Assembly: GCA_023898765.1 (NCBI GenBank)
Contig: CP060238.1
Location: 806,001 to 870,000, forward strand
Direction: 5' to 3'
Origin: Rhodospirillales bacterium
GTDB taxonomy: Bacteria; Pseudomonadota; Alphaproteobacteria; Micavibrionales; Micavibrionaceae
DNA length: 64,000 nt
Made by a program: the position numbers and the translations under genes. The notes beneath the pieces were generated by a model. It did no database searches and had not been told where the DNA came from. It saw only the letters and a program-made list of their open reading frames with translations. The stretch's first letter is position 1, and each line of letters begins with the position of its first letter. Below, one piece after another: positions 24,362 through 31,721 of this stretch.

Positions 24362-26908
24362 CGTGGAGCGGATCAGTTGCTGCGAGGGTGTTTTAGGATG
24401 TTCATTTGCTGCCGTATCACCGGAGACCCTGTTTTTATTATTTTCATTTTCTGGATTTTCTGCCGGGATGTGCCCGCCCCCCTCATCATCCACGAGGGTG
24501 ATGTCAAAGGTGAAGTCGCGGATATTTGTAATATTCCCCAGCCCGTCCGAGACGGTAAAGCTGAAAAAATCGGACGTCGTGTTGCTGTCGTTATGCACGT
24601 AGGTTATCAGTCCGCTATCAATATCATCCTGTGTAAAGCTGTCGGAGACGTTCAGGGTAACGCCGCCCAGTTTCAAGACGCCGTTATCGACCGCGTCCGT
24701 CAATGTATAGGTCAGGGGGGTTGCGCCCGTTTGAATGGCGCTTACGCTGTAAAAGGACGAAGGCGTTTTCTGATTGGCGTACTCTGCCGCGGCCCAGTCG
24801 GCGCTGCGGGCCGTTGTGGCGACATGGACCTCGTCTATCATTCCGCCCCATGTGTAGTTGGGGTCCCCCCCTCCTATTCTAAAAAAGGTCGTGCCGGAAG
24901 GATCGGCATATACGGCTGTGCCCAGAAGCGCGCCGTCATAATATAATTTTCCGCCGGACGGTTCCATCACCACGACGTAGTGGTGAAAATTTCCGTCGCT
25001 TGCGCTTGCGGGAATGGCGCCGAACGCATTGGCAGAGCTGTTCCACGTATTCCAGCTGATTTTGTTAACGCCGGGCACGAAGAAAAGATCCGGCCCCGCG
25101 CCGTAATTTCCGGCCAGAAACAGCATGTCGTTTGCGCCGCCGTCCCATGTGGCCCAGAGGCTAAAGGTGGTGGAGGTGCCTTTGTTGATCGCGGCATTGA
25201 TGTAATCATTGCTTCCGTCCAGATCGACTCCTTTGCCGATGGCCCCGGCAACGCCCTGGATAACGCCGTTTTGCATCGTGCCGCTATAGCCGTTTCCTGT
25301 GGCGTCGATGGCATTCCCGGCGGCTTCGTCCAAATGCCAGACGCCGGCATAATCCGCGCTCCATGTGGCAGGATCGTTTGTTTCCGCGGCGGCGGCATTG
25401 CCGAAATAAAGATAGAAATTCGTATCGGATCCCGCATCGACGGTTGGCAGTTTGACATGCAGTTCCATCGTCTTGAGAACCGTGTCGATATGGACCAGTT
25501 CGCGGGACAGTTTTGTCGTGCCGTCCGCGGCGGTCAGGACAATGTCGGAGCCGTCGGCTTTGACATCCGTCCAGAATCCCGCATTCATATTGGCTTCTGT
25601 CAGAAGGACGGTAAAGTCGGTCAGGTCCGACCCAATATTGGTCTTGTCGATCGTAATTCTTTGGCGGTAGAGCCAGTTAGCGTCGTACCATGCGTCAGGC
25701 GGCGGCCCGAATTCAAGGTCTGCCGTTCCGAGGGTCACAGACCCGCCTTCATTGAGGCTGATCGGGTTGTTGGCGGTTTCCGAAAGCGTAAACCCGAGGG
25801 AAAAGCTTGTAACGGCGGTCGTGTCCATTCTGTCGGTCACGGTAAAGTCGAACGTCCCGGCGGCCGCGCTTCCGTCATGGGTAAAAGTGAGTTTGTTATC
25901 AAGAATATCCTGCTGCGTGAACGTGTCGTTTGTGTTTAAGGCGATGCCGCTGAGTTTCAATGTGCCGTTCGTGGGCAAAGACGAAAGGGTGTAGATCAGG
26001 TCGGCATCCGGGTCGTCGGAATCGGTCGAGGAAAGCATGCCGTTATTGATTGTTATGCTTGCGCCCTGAGCCAGATCTCCGGCGGCTTTTGTAACGGTGG
26101 GCGCTGCGTTGTTGAGCGCAATTCCCCATTTGTTGGAAAGGTAAATTTCGATATCAAGACGCTCGCTATCGGTTAAAGCGCGGTCGAACAGAATAATTTC
26201 AGCCATGTCTCCCTGAAAATACGAGCCTGTCGGGATGGCTCCTCCCCTTCCGCCGACAGTGAAAATCTGGTTCGAAGGTATGATATTTCCGGTCTGGTTG
26301 TTGGCGGGGACCATTTGTTCGGAGAGCGCTCTTTCCTGATGAAATTGCCAGGCCGTATCGGCATGGGTGAATCCTGTGATATGCCAGGCCGTCGTAATGG
26401 CGGACGTGCCGCCCCATGCCCATCCGCCCGGCGCGGTTGTTGAAACGGCGGCCTGGTATTTTCCGCCTTGAAACGCGACTTCATAGGAGCTTTCCTTGTT
26501 TATGAGGATGCGGGCGCCGCCTGTCGTCGTCGGGTTGGTCACGGCGATCAGCGTCATGCCGTTTCCGGTCAGATCCAGTCCGGTTTGCGCAGCGTCTGTG
26601 ATATACAGCGCGTCATTTCCATCGAAGCTGAGGATATCGTTGCCGTTTTTCCCGCCTGCCACATAGGTCGGCTGGTTTGATCCTGTTGCATGGGAGAGGT
26701 TGTTCCCGTTGCCGGATTTGTCATTCCACTGGGCCACCTGACCGTCGAAATTGCCGGAAGAAACGCTGTCGCCGTCATTGTCGATAATGGTGGTCTGATC
26801 CGCGGCATCCAGCCACAAAACATTGCCGCCGATCGCCGTGATGGAGGCATCCAGCATCAATCTTTTTTCCAAAGAACGCCGCAATGTTTTTTTCTTGTTT
26901 AAAATCAA
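24008..26908 (-). CDS. Giant LamG/DUF2341/cadherin-like surface protein, copy C
   Basis: The 966-residue product starts at a TTG, because an in-frame stop lies 15 bases upstream and no ATG is available; the ribosome site (AAAGGG) is rather far. The N-terminus is lysine-rich, then SLEKRLMLDAS. Order: LamG-like domain (about 20-255, VLWLDAADQTTIIDNDGD); a cadherin-like repeat; DUF2341 (from about 403, WYDANWLYRQRITIDKTNI); a second LamG domain (about 515-690); a cadherin-like repeat; a linker; and the C-terminal module (about 843-966). It is the first gene of the three-gene operon. A minus-strand TATAAT at 27045-27050 could serve it, but I see no good -35 box. Confidence 0.83.
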   Translation of the reverse strand: MILNKKKTLRRSLEKRLMLDASITAIGGNVLWLDAADQTTIIDNDGDSVSSGNFDGQVAQWNDKSGNGNNLSHATGSNQPTYVAGGKNGNDILSFDGNDALYITDAAQTGLDLTGNGMTLIAVTNPTTTGGARILINKESSYEVAFQGGKYQAAVSTTAPGGWAWGGTSAITTAWHITGFTHADTAWQFHQERALSEQMVPANNQTGNIIPSNQIFTVGGRGGAIPTGSYFQGDMAEIILFDRALTDSERLDIEIYLSNKWGIALNNAAPTVTKAAGDLAQGASITINNGMLSSTDSDDPDADLIYTLSSLPTNGTLKLSGIALNTNDTFTQQDILDNKLTFTHDGSAAAGTFDFTVTDRMDTTAVTSFSLGFTLSETANNPISLNEGGSVTLGTADLEFGPPPDAWYDANWLYRQRITIDKTNIGSDLTDFTVLLTEANMNAGFWTDVKADGSDIVLTAADGTTKLSRELVHIDTVLKTMELHVKLPTVDAGSDTNFYLYFGNAAAAETNDPATWSADYAGVWHLDEAAGNAIDATGNGYSGTMQNGVIQGVAGAIGKGVDLDGSNDYINAAINKGTSTTFSLWATWDGGANDMLFLAGNYGAGPDLFFVPGVNKISWNTWNSSANAFGAIPASASDGNFHHYVVVMEPSGGKLYYDGALLGTAVYADPSGTTFFRIGGGDPNYTWGGMIDEVHVATTARSADWAAAEYANQKTPSSFYSVSAIQTGATPLTYTLTDAVDNGVLKLGGVTLNVSDSFTQDDIDSGLITYVHNDSNTTSDFFSFTVSDGLGNITNIRDFTFDITLVDDEGGGHIPAENPENENNKNRVSGDTAANEHPKTPSQQLIRSTFSGEGLSAFYGGALNEIVREGATAQIRQTLEEMDGESGAELPDGTPHILSALEKEFFPAQDHPLRQFLQDAAPEENGDMPEEEGTPLSGQTDGALLLEQGRFDRNVLSFLESIGGQA

Positions 26909-27054
26909 AACGTTAAGCTTTTACCCTTTGTTTTTGTTGACGATGCAAAAAACGCAAACACACCTACCCATTCTTGTCCATTCTATAGGAAAGGGTTTAA
27001 GGAGGCCTTAAATTTATCTTTTAATTTTAATAACTTATGTAAAAATTATACCTT

Positions 27055-28269
27055 TCAGGCCGACAAGGCGAGCGGCTCGATGTCGTTTTCGTACACGCGC
27101 ACCAGAGGCGCGGCGGCGCGGTCTTTGGCCAGCTGCATCTGGAACACCATGGAAGAGCCTTGCCGGAAAACCATTTCGGCGCTGATGAGGTAAAATTCCC
27201 ACATGCGGCAAAAGCGCTCGTCATAAAGGGAGGCGATTTCGGCCCTGTTTTTTTCAAAACGTTCCCGCCATGCTTTCAGCGTTTCGGCGTAATGGAGGCG
27301 TAAGATTTCGACATCGCTGACCCAGAGATAGTTCCGTTCCGTCGCCGCGAAAGTTTCGGACAGGGCGGGCGAATAACCGCCGGGGAAAATATATTTCCTG
27401 ATCCACGGGCTGGTGGTGCCCGGGGGGGACATATGCCCGATGGAATGGAGGAGGGCGATGCCGTCATCGGTGAGAAGCTCTTTGACCTTGGCGAAAAATT
27501 CATCGTAATGCCCCGCGCCGACATGTTCGAACATGCCCACCGAAACGATGCGGTCGAAAGAGCCGCTCACATCGCGGTAATCCATGAGTTCGAAACGCAC
27601 CCGGTGATCCAGCTTCATATCTTTTGCGCGGGCGCGCGCCACGTCGAGCTGTTCGGTCGAGAGCGTCACGCCCAGCACTTCGACATCGGCGTGTCGGGCC
27701 AGATAGAGGGCCAGCCCGCCCCATCCGCAGCCGATATCCAGAACTTTCTGCCCTTTCTTCAGGTGCAGCTTTGCGGCGATATGTTCTTTTTTGTTTTCCT
27801 GCGCCTGTTCCAGCGTGTCTTGCGGGCTTTTAAAATAGGCGCAGGAATATTGGAGATCCTTATCAAGGAAAAGTTCGTAAAGCCGTTTTGACAGATCGTA
27901 ATGATGCGCCACATTTTGTTTCGATTTTTTGACGGGGTTGTATTGCTGCAATCCGCGCAAGGCTTTCCAGATTTTACGCAGGAGGGATTGAAGGGGATAG
28001 GACCCCAGCGCCGTGCGGTTCAGGCCGAACAGGGTCAGAAGGTCGTAAACGCCGCCTGTTTCAAAGGTCATGCTGCCGTCCATATAGGCTTCGCCGGCCC
28101 GCAATTCCGGGTTCAAAAAGAGTTTCAGCGGCAGTTTTTTATCGTGAAAGCGCAGGACGACAAAGGGAGCGGTCCCATTTCCAAAAATATATGTTTTCTG
28201 GTCGGCATCTATAATCTGCAGGCTGCCTTTCCGGATAAATTTTTTCAGCATATGGGAGAGTAAAAACAT
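27055..28269 (-). CDS. cfa: Cyclopropane-fatty-acyl-phospholipid synthase
   Basis: The 404-residue protein has the SAM-binding motif VLDIGCGWGGLALYLA. Family blocks are NVAHHYDLSKRLYELFLD, LQYSCAYFKSPQDTLEQAQ, DRIVSVGMFEHVGAGHY and YIFPGGYSP. It methylenates double bonds of membrane phospholipids using SAM and works at the inner face of the inner membrane. Length is close to E. coli Cfa (382). GGAGG lies about ten bases upstream of the chosen ATG. It may act on the unsaturated products of a desaturase such as the one at 9.3-10.4 kb, though the genes are far apart. Confidence 0.93.
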   Translation of the reverse strand: MFLLSHMLKKFIRKGSLQIIDADQKTYIFGNGTAPFVVLRFHDKKLPLKLFLNPELRAGEAYMDGSMTFETGGVYDLLTLFGLNRTALGSYPLQSLLRKIWKALRGLQQYNPVKKSKQNVAHHYDLSKRLYELFLDKDLQYSCAYFKSPQDTLEQAQENKKEHIAAKLHLKKGQKVLDIGCGWGGLALYLARHADVEVLGVTLSTEQLDVARARAKDMKLDHRVRFELMDYRDVSGSFDRIVSVGMFEHVGAGHYDEFFAKVKELLTDDGIALLHSIGHMSPPGTTSPWIRKYIFPGGYSPALSETFAATERNYLWVSDVEILRLHYAETLKAWRERFEKNRAEIASLYDERFCRMWEFYLISAEMVFRQGSSMVFQMQLAKDRAAAPLVRVYENDIEPLALSA

Positions 28270-28406
28270 CGCATGTCGCCTCCGTTTTGGATCAATCGTT
28301 TCAATAGGAATGGCGGTACAATAACAAGCTTGCCTGTGGTTGTCAGGCGATTTTGCGCCGCTTTTCCATTCTTGACTTCGGAACGGCTTCGGGATTCACT
28401 GGAAAT

Positions 28407-29627
28407 ATGAACGGTTTCACAGAAAAAAACGCCGGTTATGCGGCCCTGGAGGCTTTGTATGACGAGGCGCTTCATGTCTGGGTCCCGGCGTGGTTTAAGG
28501 ATTTTTCCGCCCCGCAAGGCGGGTTTTATGAACGGCTTGGTGCGGACGGGCGGCCTTTGGATGTGCCCAGGCGGCTGCTGACCCAGTGCCGGCAAATCAT
28601 CGTGTACGCGCAGGCTTATACGGATAGCGGGCGCGGGGACTATCTGGAAAAAATAACGGAAGGATATGCGCATCTTGTTTCCCGTTACCGCGGGGATAAA
28701 ACAGGCGGCTTTCGTTTCAGTCTCAACGCGGATGGAAGCCTGTGCGATGGCCGGTATGATTTATACGGGCATGCTTTCTTCCTGCTGGCCGCTGCCTGTT
28801 ACTATAAGGCGACGCGCGACGGCCGGGCTTTGGAGGACGCGGCAAGGACCCTCGAATTCATAACGCGGCATTTCCGGTATGCGGATCATGCGGGGTTTGC
28901 GGAAGGGCTGGAGGGGAATACGCTGGAGGTTCTTTCCGGACCGAGGCGGCAAAACCCCCATATGCATTTGCTCGAAGGGTGCCTGTATATGTTCGAGGTC
29001 TCAGGGGACGAAAGATACAAAGCCGTGGCGGATGAAATGGTGGATCTGTTCTACGGCAGGTTTCTGGATCCGGCGACGCAGACGATCGGCGAGTTCTTCG
29101 AGGCGGATTTATCCCCGTCCGGGGAGAAAGGACATCTGGTCGAGGCGGGCCATCATGCCGAGTGGATCTGGCTCTTGAAAAAATATCAGGACGTAACAGG
29201 GGAAAGGGAAGAGCGTCATTTGCGCACGATGAAATCCCTTTTCGATTTTGTTTTTGAGCGCGGCACGGACAAAAAATATGGCGGGATTTTTAACGCGCAG
29301 CGCCGCGACGGACAGCCCGAAGACACCGGTAAAAGAATCTGGCCCGTACTGGAAACATTGAGGGCCGCGTCCGTCATGTCCGGTGTCGATGGTTACCGGG
29401 AACGGGCGGAAGAAACGCTGTCCGGCATGATCGGCCTGTTGCGGAAAAACTATATCGATGCCGGCGGAAGATGGACGGAAAGTTTGAATCGCGACCTGTC
29501 GGCAAACGGCAACGAGCGTCCGGGGACGACGCCGTATCATATTTTTCCCGCGATCAGGGACGCGGAGGCGCTTGTGAAATTCCGGCAGTCCGGGAAGGGA
29601 ATGAAAGAAGTTCACAATTATACATAA
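28407..29627 (+). CDS. AGE-family sugar epimerase/isomerase
   Basis: The 406-residue (alpha/alpha)6-barrel protein belongs to the N-acylglucosamine 2-epimerase family. Typical blocks are LLTQCRQIIVYAQAY, LYGHAFFLLAAACYY, NPHMHLLEGCLYMFE and EAGHHAEWIWLLKKY, which carry the family's catalytic histidines. Members interconvert GlcNAc/ManNAc, mannose/fructose or sulfoquinovose-type sugars. The neighbouring ROK kinase would favour a mannose or fructose reaction, which is inference. The ATG at 28407 is preferred; a TTG at 28353 would add 18 unconserved residues. An AT-rich gap follows before the HAD gene. Confidence 0.82.
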   Translation: MNGFTEKNAGYAALEALYDEALHVWVPAWFKDFSAPQGGFYERLGADGRPLDVPRRLLTQCRQIIVYAQAYTDSGRGDYLEKITEGYAHLVSRYRGDKTGGFRFSLNADGSLCDGRYDLYGHAFFLLAAACYYKATRDGRALEDAARTLEFITRHFRYADHAGFAEGLEGNTLEVLSGPRRQNPHMHLLEGCLYMFEVSGDERYKAVADEMVDLFYGRFLDPATQTIGEFFEADLSPSGEKGHLVEAGHHAEWIWLLKKYQDVTGEREERHLRTMKSLFDFVFERGTDKKYGGIFNAQRRDGQPEDTGKRIWPVLETLRAASVMSGVDGYRERAEETLSGMIGLLRKNYIDAGGRWTESLNRDLSANGNERPGTTPYHIFPAIRDAEALVKFRQSGKGMKEVHNYT

Positions 29628-29705
29628 CAATTAACTTATTTGTTTTACAATTATAAAAAATTCACATACTAAAAATAAAATAGTAATAAATGTGAGGGTG
29701 TGTCT

Positions 29706-30515
29706 ATGGTGCAGGGGCTGTTGTTGGTGGATAACGACGGGACCTTTATACCGGGAACAGAGCTCAGAAACAGGGCTGTGTTGGAAGGTATTGTGTCCGA
29801 GTTTTCTTCTGCGGCCGGTGTCGATTATATTATCCCGTGGGACCTGTGTAACGGCAGGCCGGAGACGCATATTCACCGGATTATCTGCGGTAACGGATTT
29901 CATCAGTTAGCGGATTACATTACCCCGAAAGACTTCGAGGAGCGTGCGCGCGAAGGCTATCTTGCCATGATACCCGATTTTTCTCCCCGGGCAGAGATGG
30001 TTGAAACCCTCTACGATTTGAAGCGCATGGGCATCATGTCCGTTTTGGTTACGAATTCCGAAGACCGTCCCGTCTATAACGGGCTTTCGGAGGCTTTCGG
30101 GTGTGTCGCCTGTGACAGAGAGGATATTTTCCCGATCGTTGTTACGAAGACCGATATTCTCTCCGCCGGAAAACAGCCAAAACCCAGCAGCGATCCGTTT
30201 GCATACGCGCATCAACTGGCGGGCGACAAGTTTGGTTCCATTCCTTTGGACAGGGTCGTCATTATAGAGGATTCAGCGACGGGTGTAGAGGCCGGGCTTG
30301 CATTTACCGGGAATTCAGCGCAGATCATACAGTTTACGGATATGGCTTCTCCTCATCCCGAGGCCGGCCATTGCGTGGAAACGATGCAGGAGTGTCAGGG
30401 CGCGATTTCTGCAATTCTGAAGGTAGAGCTTTCGAGGCCTGCGGCTTCGCCGGCGCAGGAAACGCTGATTCTTTTGCCTGCACCCGGAATTCTGGTTCCC
30501 TCTCCCGCCGTGTAA
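29706..30515 (+). CDS. HAD-superfamily hydrolase
   Basis: The 269-residue protein shows the four HAD motifs: VDNDGTF (nucleophile aspartate and acid/base), VLVTNSEDR (motif II), a lysine in GKQPKPSSDPF (motif III) and VVIIEDSATGVEAG (motif IV). A helical cap lies between motifs I and II, as in the phosphoglucomutase/phosphatase subclass. It would be a cytoplasmic sugar-phosphate phosphatase or mutase; the substrate is unknown. GAGGG seven bases upstream favours the ATG at 29706 over a GTG at 29700. It sits between an AGE epimerase and a ROK kinase on the same strand. Confidence 0.83.
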   Translation: MVQGLLLVDNDGTFIPGTELRNRAVLEGIVSEFSSAAGVDYIIPWDLCNGRPETHIHRIICGNGFHQLADYITPKDFEERAREGYLAMIPDFSPRAEMVETLYDLKRMGIMSVLVTNSEDRPVYNGLSEAFGCVACDREDIFPIVVTKTDILSAGKQPKPSSDPFAYAHQLAGDKFGSIPLDRVVIIEDSATGVEAGLAFTGNSAQIIQFTDMASPHPEAGHCVETMQECQGAISAILKVELSRPAASPAQETLILLPAPGILVPSPAV

Positions 30516-30540
30516 AAGGAAAGGTGTCCGGGAGAAAACG

Positions 30541-30587
30541 TTGAATTCCCGGCCTGTTTATCCCTTAAAAACAAGGGTGGAATTCGA
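30541..30587 (+). other. Nested inverted repeat between HAD and ROK genes
   Basis: Outer arms TTGAATTCC (30541-30549) and GGAATTC (30579-30585) enclose inner arms CCCTT (30562-30566) and AAGGG (30573-30577). The transcript could fold into a two-stem structure. No U-run follows, so it is not an obvious terminator. Its role is unknown. Confidence 0.35.
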
Positions 30588-30684
30588 ATCCTCTATCCTC
30601 TATGTTCAAGTCATTAAAAAATTTAACTAGGTTTTGGACGCGAATTTGCGCCAAATGAGGCCTTTTTAAGGATGGGTGCTTTTT

Positions 30685-31716
30685 ATGACGGATCAGGGAC
30701 TTAGACTGGGAATTGATTTTGGCGGAACCAAGACCGAGATTATCGGTCTGGACGCCCGGAACGGGAAGGAGCTCTACAGGAAGCGTATTCCCACGCGCCG
30801 GGACGATTACGACCAGACCCTGCACAGTTTTGTGTCTCTGGTGGAAGAGGCCGAGGCCAGTCTGGACATGAAAGGAACGGTAGGCATGGGGATTCCGGGA
30901 ACCGTTTCCACGGATACAAACCGCATTAAAAATTCCAATTCCGTCTGGATGAACGACAAACCCCTGCAAAAAGATCTGAGCGGCCTGCTGGGGCGGGAAG
31001 TCCGCATCCAGAATGACGCGAACTGTTTTGCGGTGTCCGAGGCCATAGACGGCGCAGGAAAGGGCGCCAAAATTGTGTTCGGCGTGATTATAGGAACAGG
31101 GTGCGGCGGCGGGATTTCGATTGACGGAAAGCCCGTTTCCGGTATCAACGGCATCGGCGGGGAGTGGGGGCACAATCCTCTTCCTTCCCTGAAATTCTCC
31201 GGCAAGGAAAGTGCGGCGTGGCTCGAATATTTCGATCATGAGCTGGGCGGGAACATGGAAACGGCGCAGATATACAAACATAAGGACCCTATCGAATATA
31301 TAACGGACGATCCTTCATGGAACGAATATCCGGGCCCGGCCTGTTATTGCGGCAAGCGCGGCTGTCTGGAAAGATGGATATCCGGCACGGGGTTCAAAAA
31401 CGATTATGCGCGGGTAACGGGGGAGGTTTTATCCACCCACGATATCGTCGCCAAGGCGCAGGAGGGAGACAAGAAATGCGTGGCGGCTCTGGACCGGTAC
31501 GCGGACCGTCTGGCGCGGGCGCTGGCGCAGATTATAAATATTCTGGATCCGGATGTGATCGTTTTGGGCGGCGGGATGAGCAACGTGGAACGGCTTTATG
31601 AAGACGTTCCGAAGATCTGGGACAGATATGTTTTCTCGGATAGCTGCAAGACATCCCTGCGTCCGCCCCGTCATGGAGATTCCTCCGGCGTTCGCGGGGC
31701 GGCCTGGCTCTGGTAA
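30685..31716 (+). CDS. ROK-family sugar kinase (fructokinase/mannokinase-like)
   Basis: The 343-residue protein has the N-terminal phosphate-binding motif GIDFGGTKTEIIG, the ROK signature around GVIIGTGCGGGISIDG, the catalytic aspartate in IQNDANCFA, and the zinc motif CYCGKRGCLERW preceded by GEWGHNPL. This combination resembles E. coli Mak, a manno(fructo)kinase, more than the transcriptional-repressor ROKs, because there is no N-terminal helix-turn-helix. It phosphorylates a hexose with ATP. It may act after the AGE epimerase upstream. The ATG at 30685 has AAGGA about 12 bases upstream; a GTG at 30676 is less likely. Confidence 0.87.
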   Translation: MTDQGLRLGIDFGGTKTEIIGLDARNGKELYRKRIPTRRDDYDQTLHSFVSLVEEAEASLDMKGTVGMGIPGTVSTDTNRIKNSNSVWMNDKPLQKDLSGLLGREVRIQNDANCFAVSEAIDGAGKGAKIVFGVIIGTGCGGGISIDGKPVSGINGIGGEWGHNPLPSLKFSGKESAAWLEYFDHELGGNMETAQIYKHKDPIEYITDDPSWNEYPGPACYCGKRGCLERWISGTGFKNDYARVTGEVLSTHDIVAKAQEGDKKCVAALDRYADRLARALAQIINILDPDVIVLGGGMSNVERLYEDVPKIWDRYVFSDSCKTSLRPPRHGDSSGVRGAAWLW

Positions 31717-31721
31717 AGGGG

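Noticed and set aside
18072..24379. CRISPR-like or satellite array suggested by repeated blocks
   Set aside because: The repeats are ~320-418 bases, about 3 kb apart and in coding frame; there are no short repeats with unique spacers and no cas genes.
30518..30600. tRNA-Ser-like sequence (GGTGTCC near the start, TTCGAATCC near the end)
   Set aside because: Acceptor, anticodon and T stems cannot be paired and no CCA or matching 3' end is present; at best a chance likeness or a remnant.
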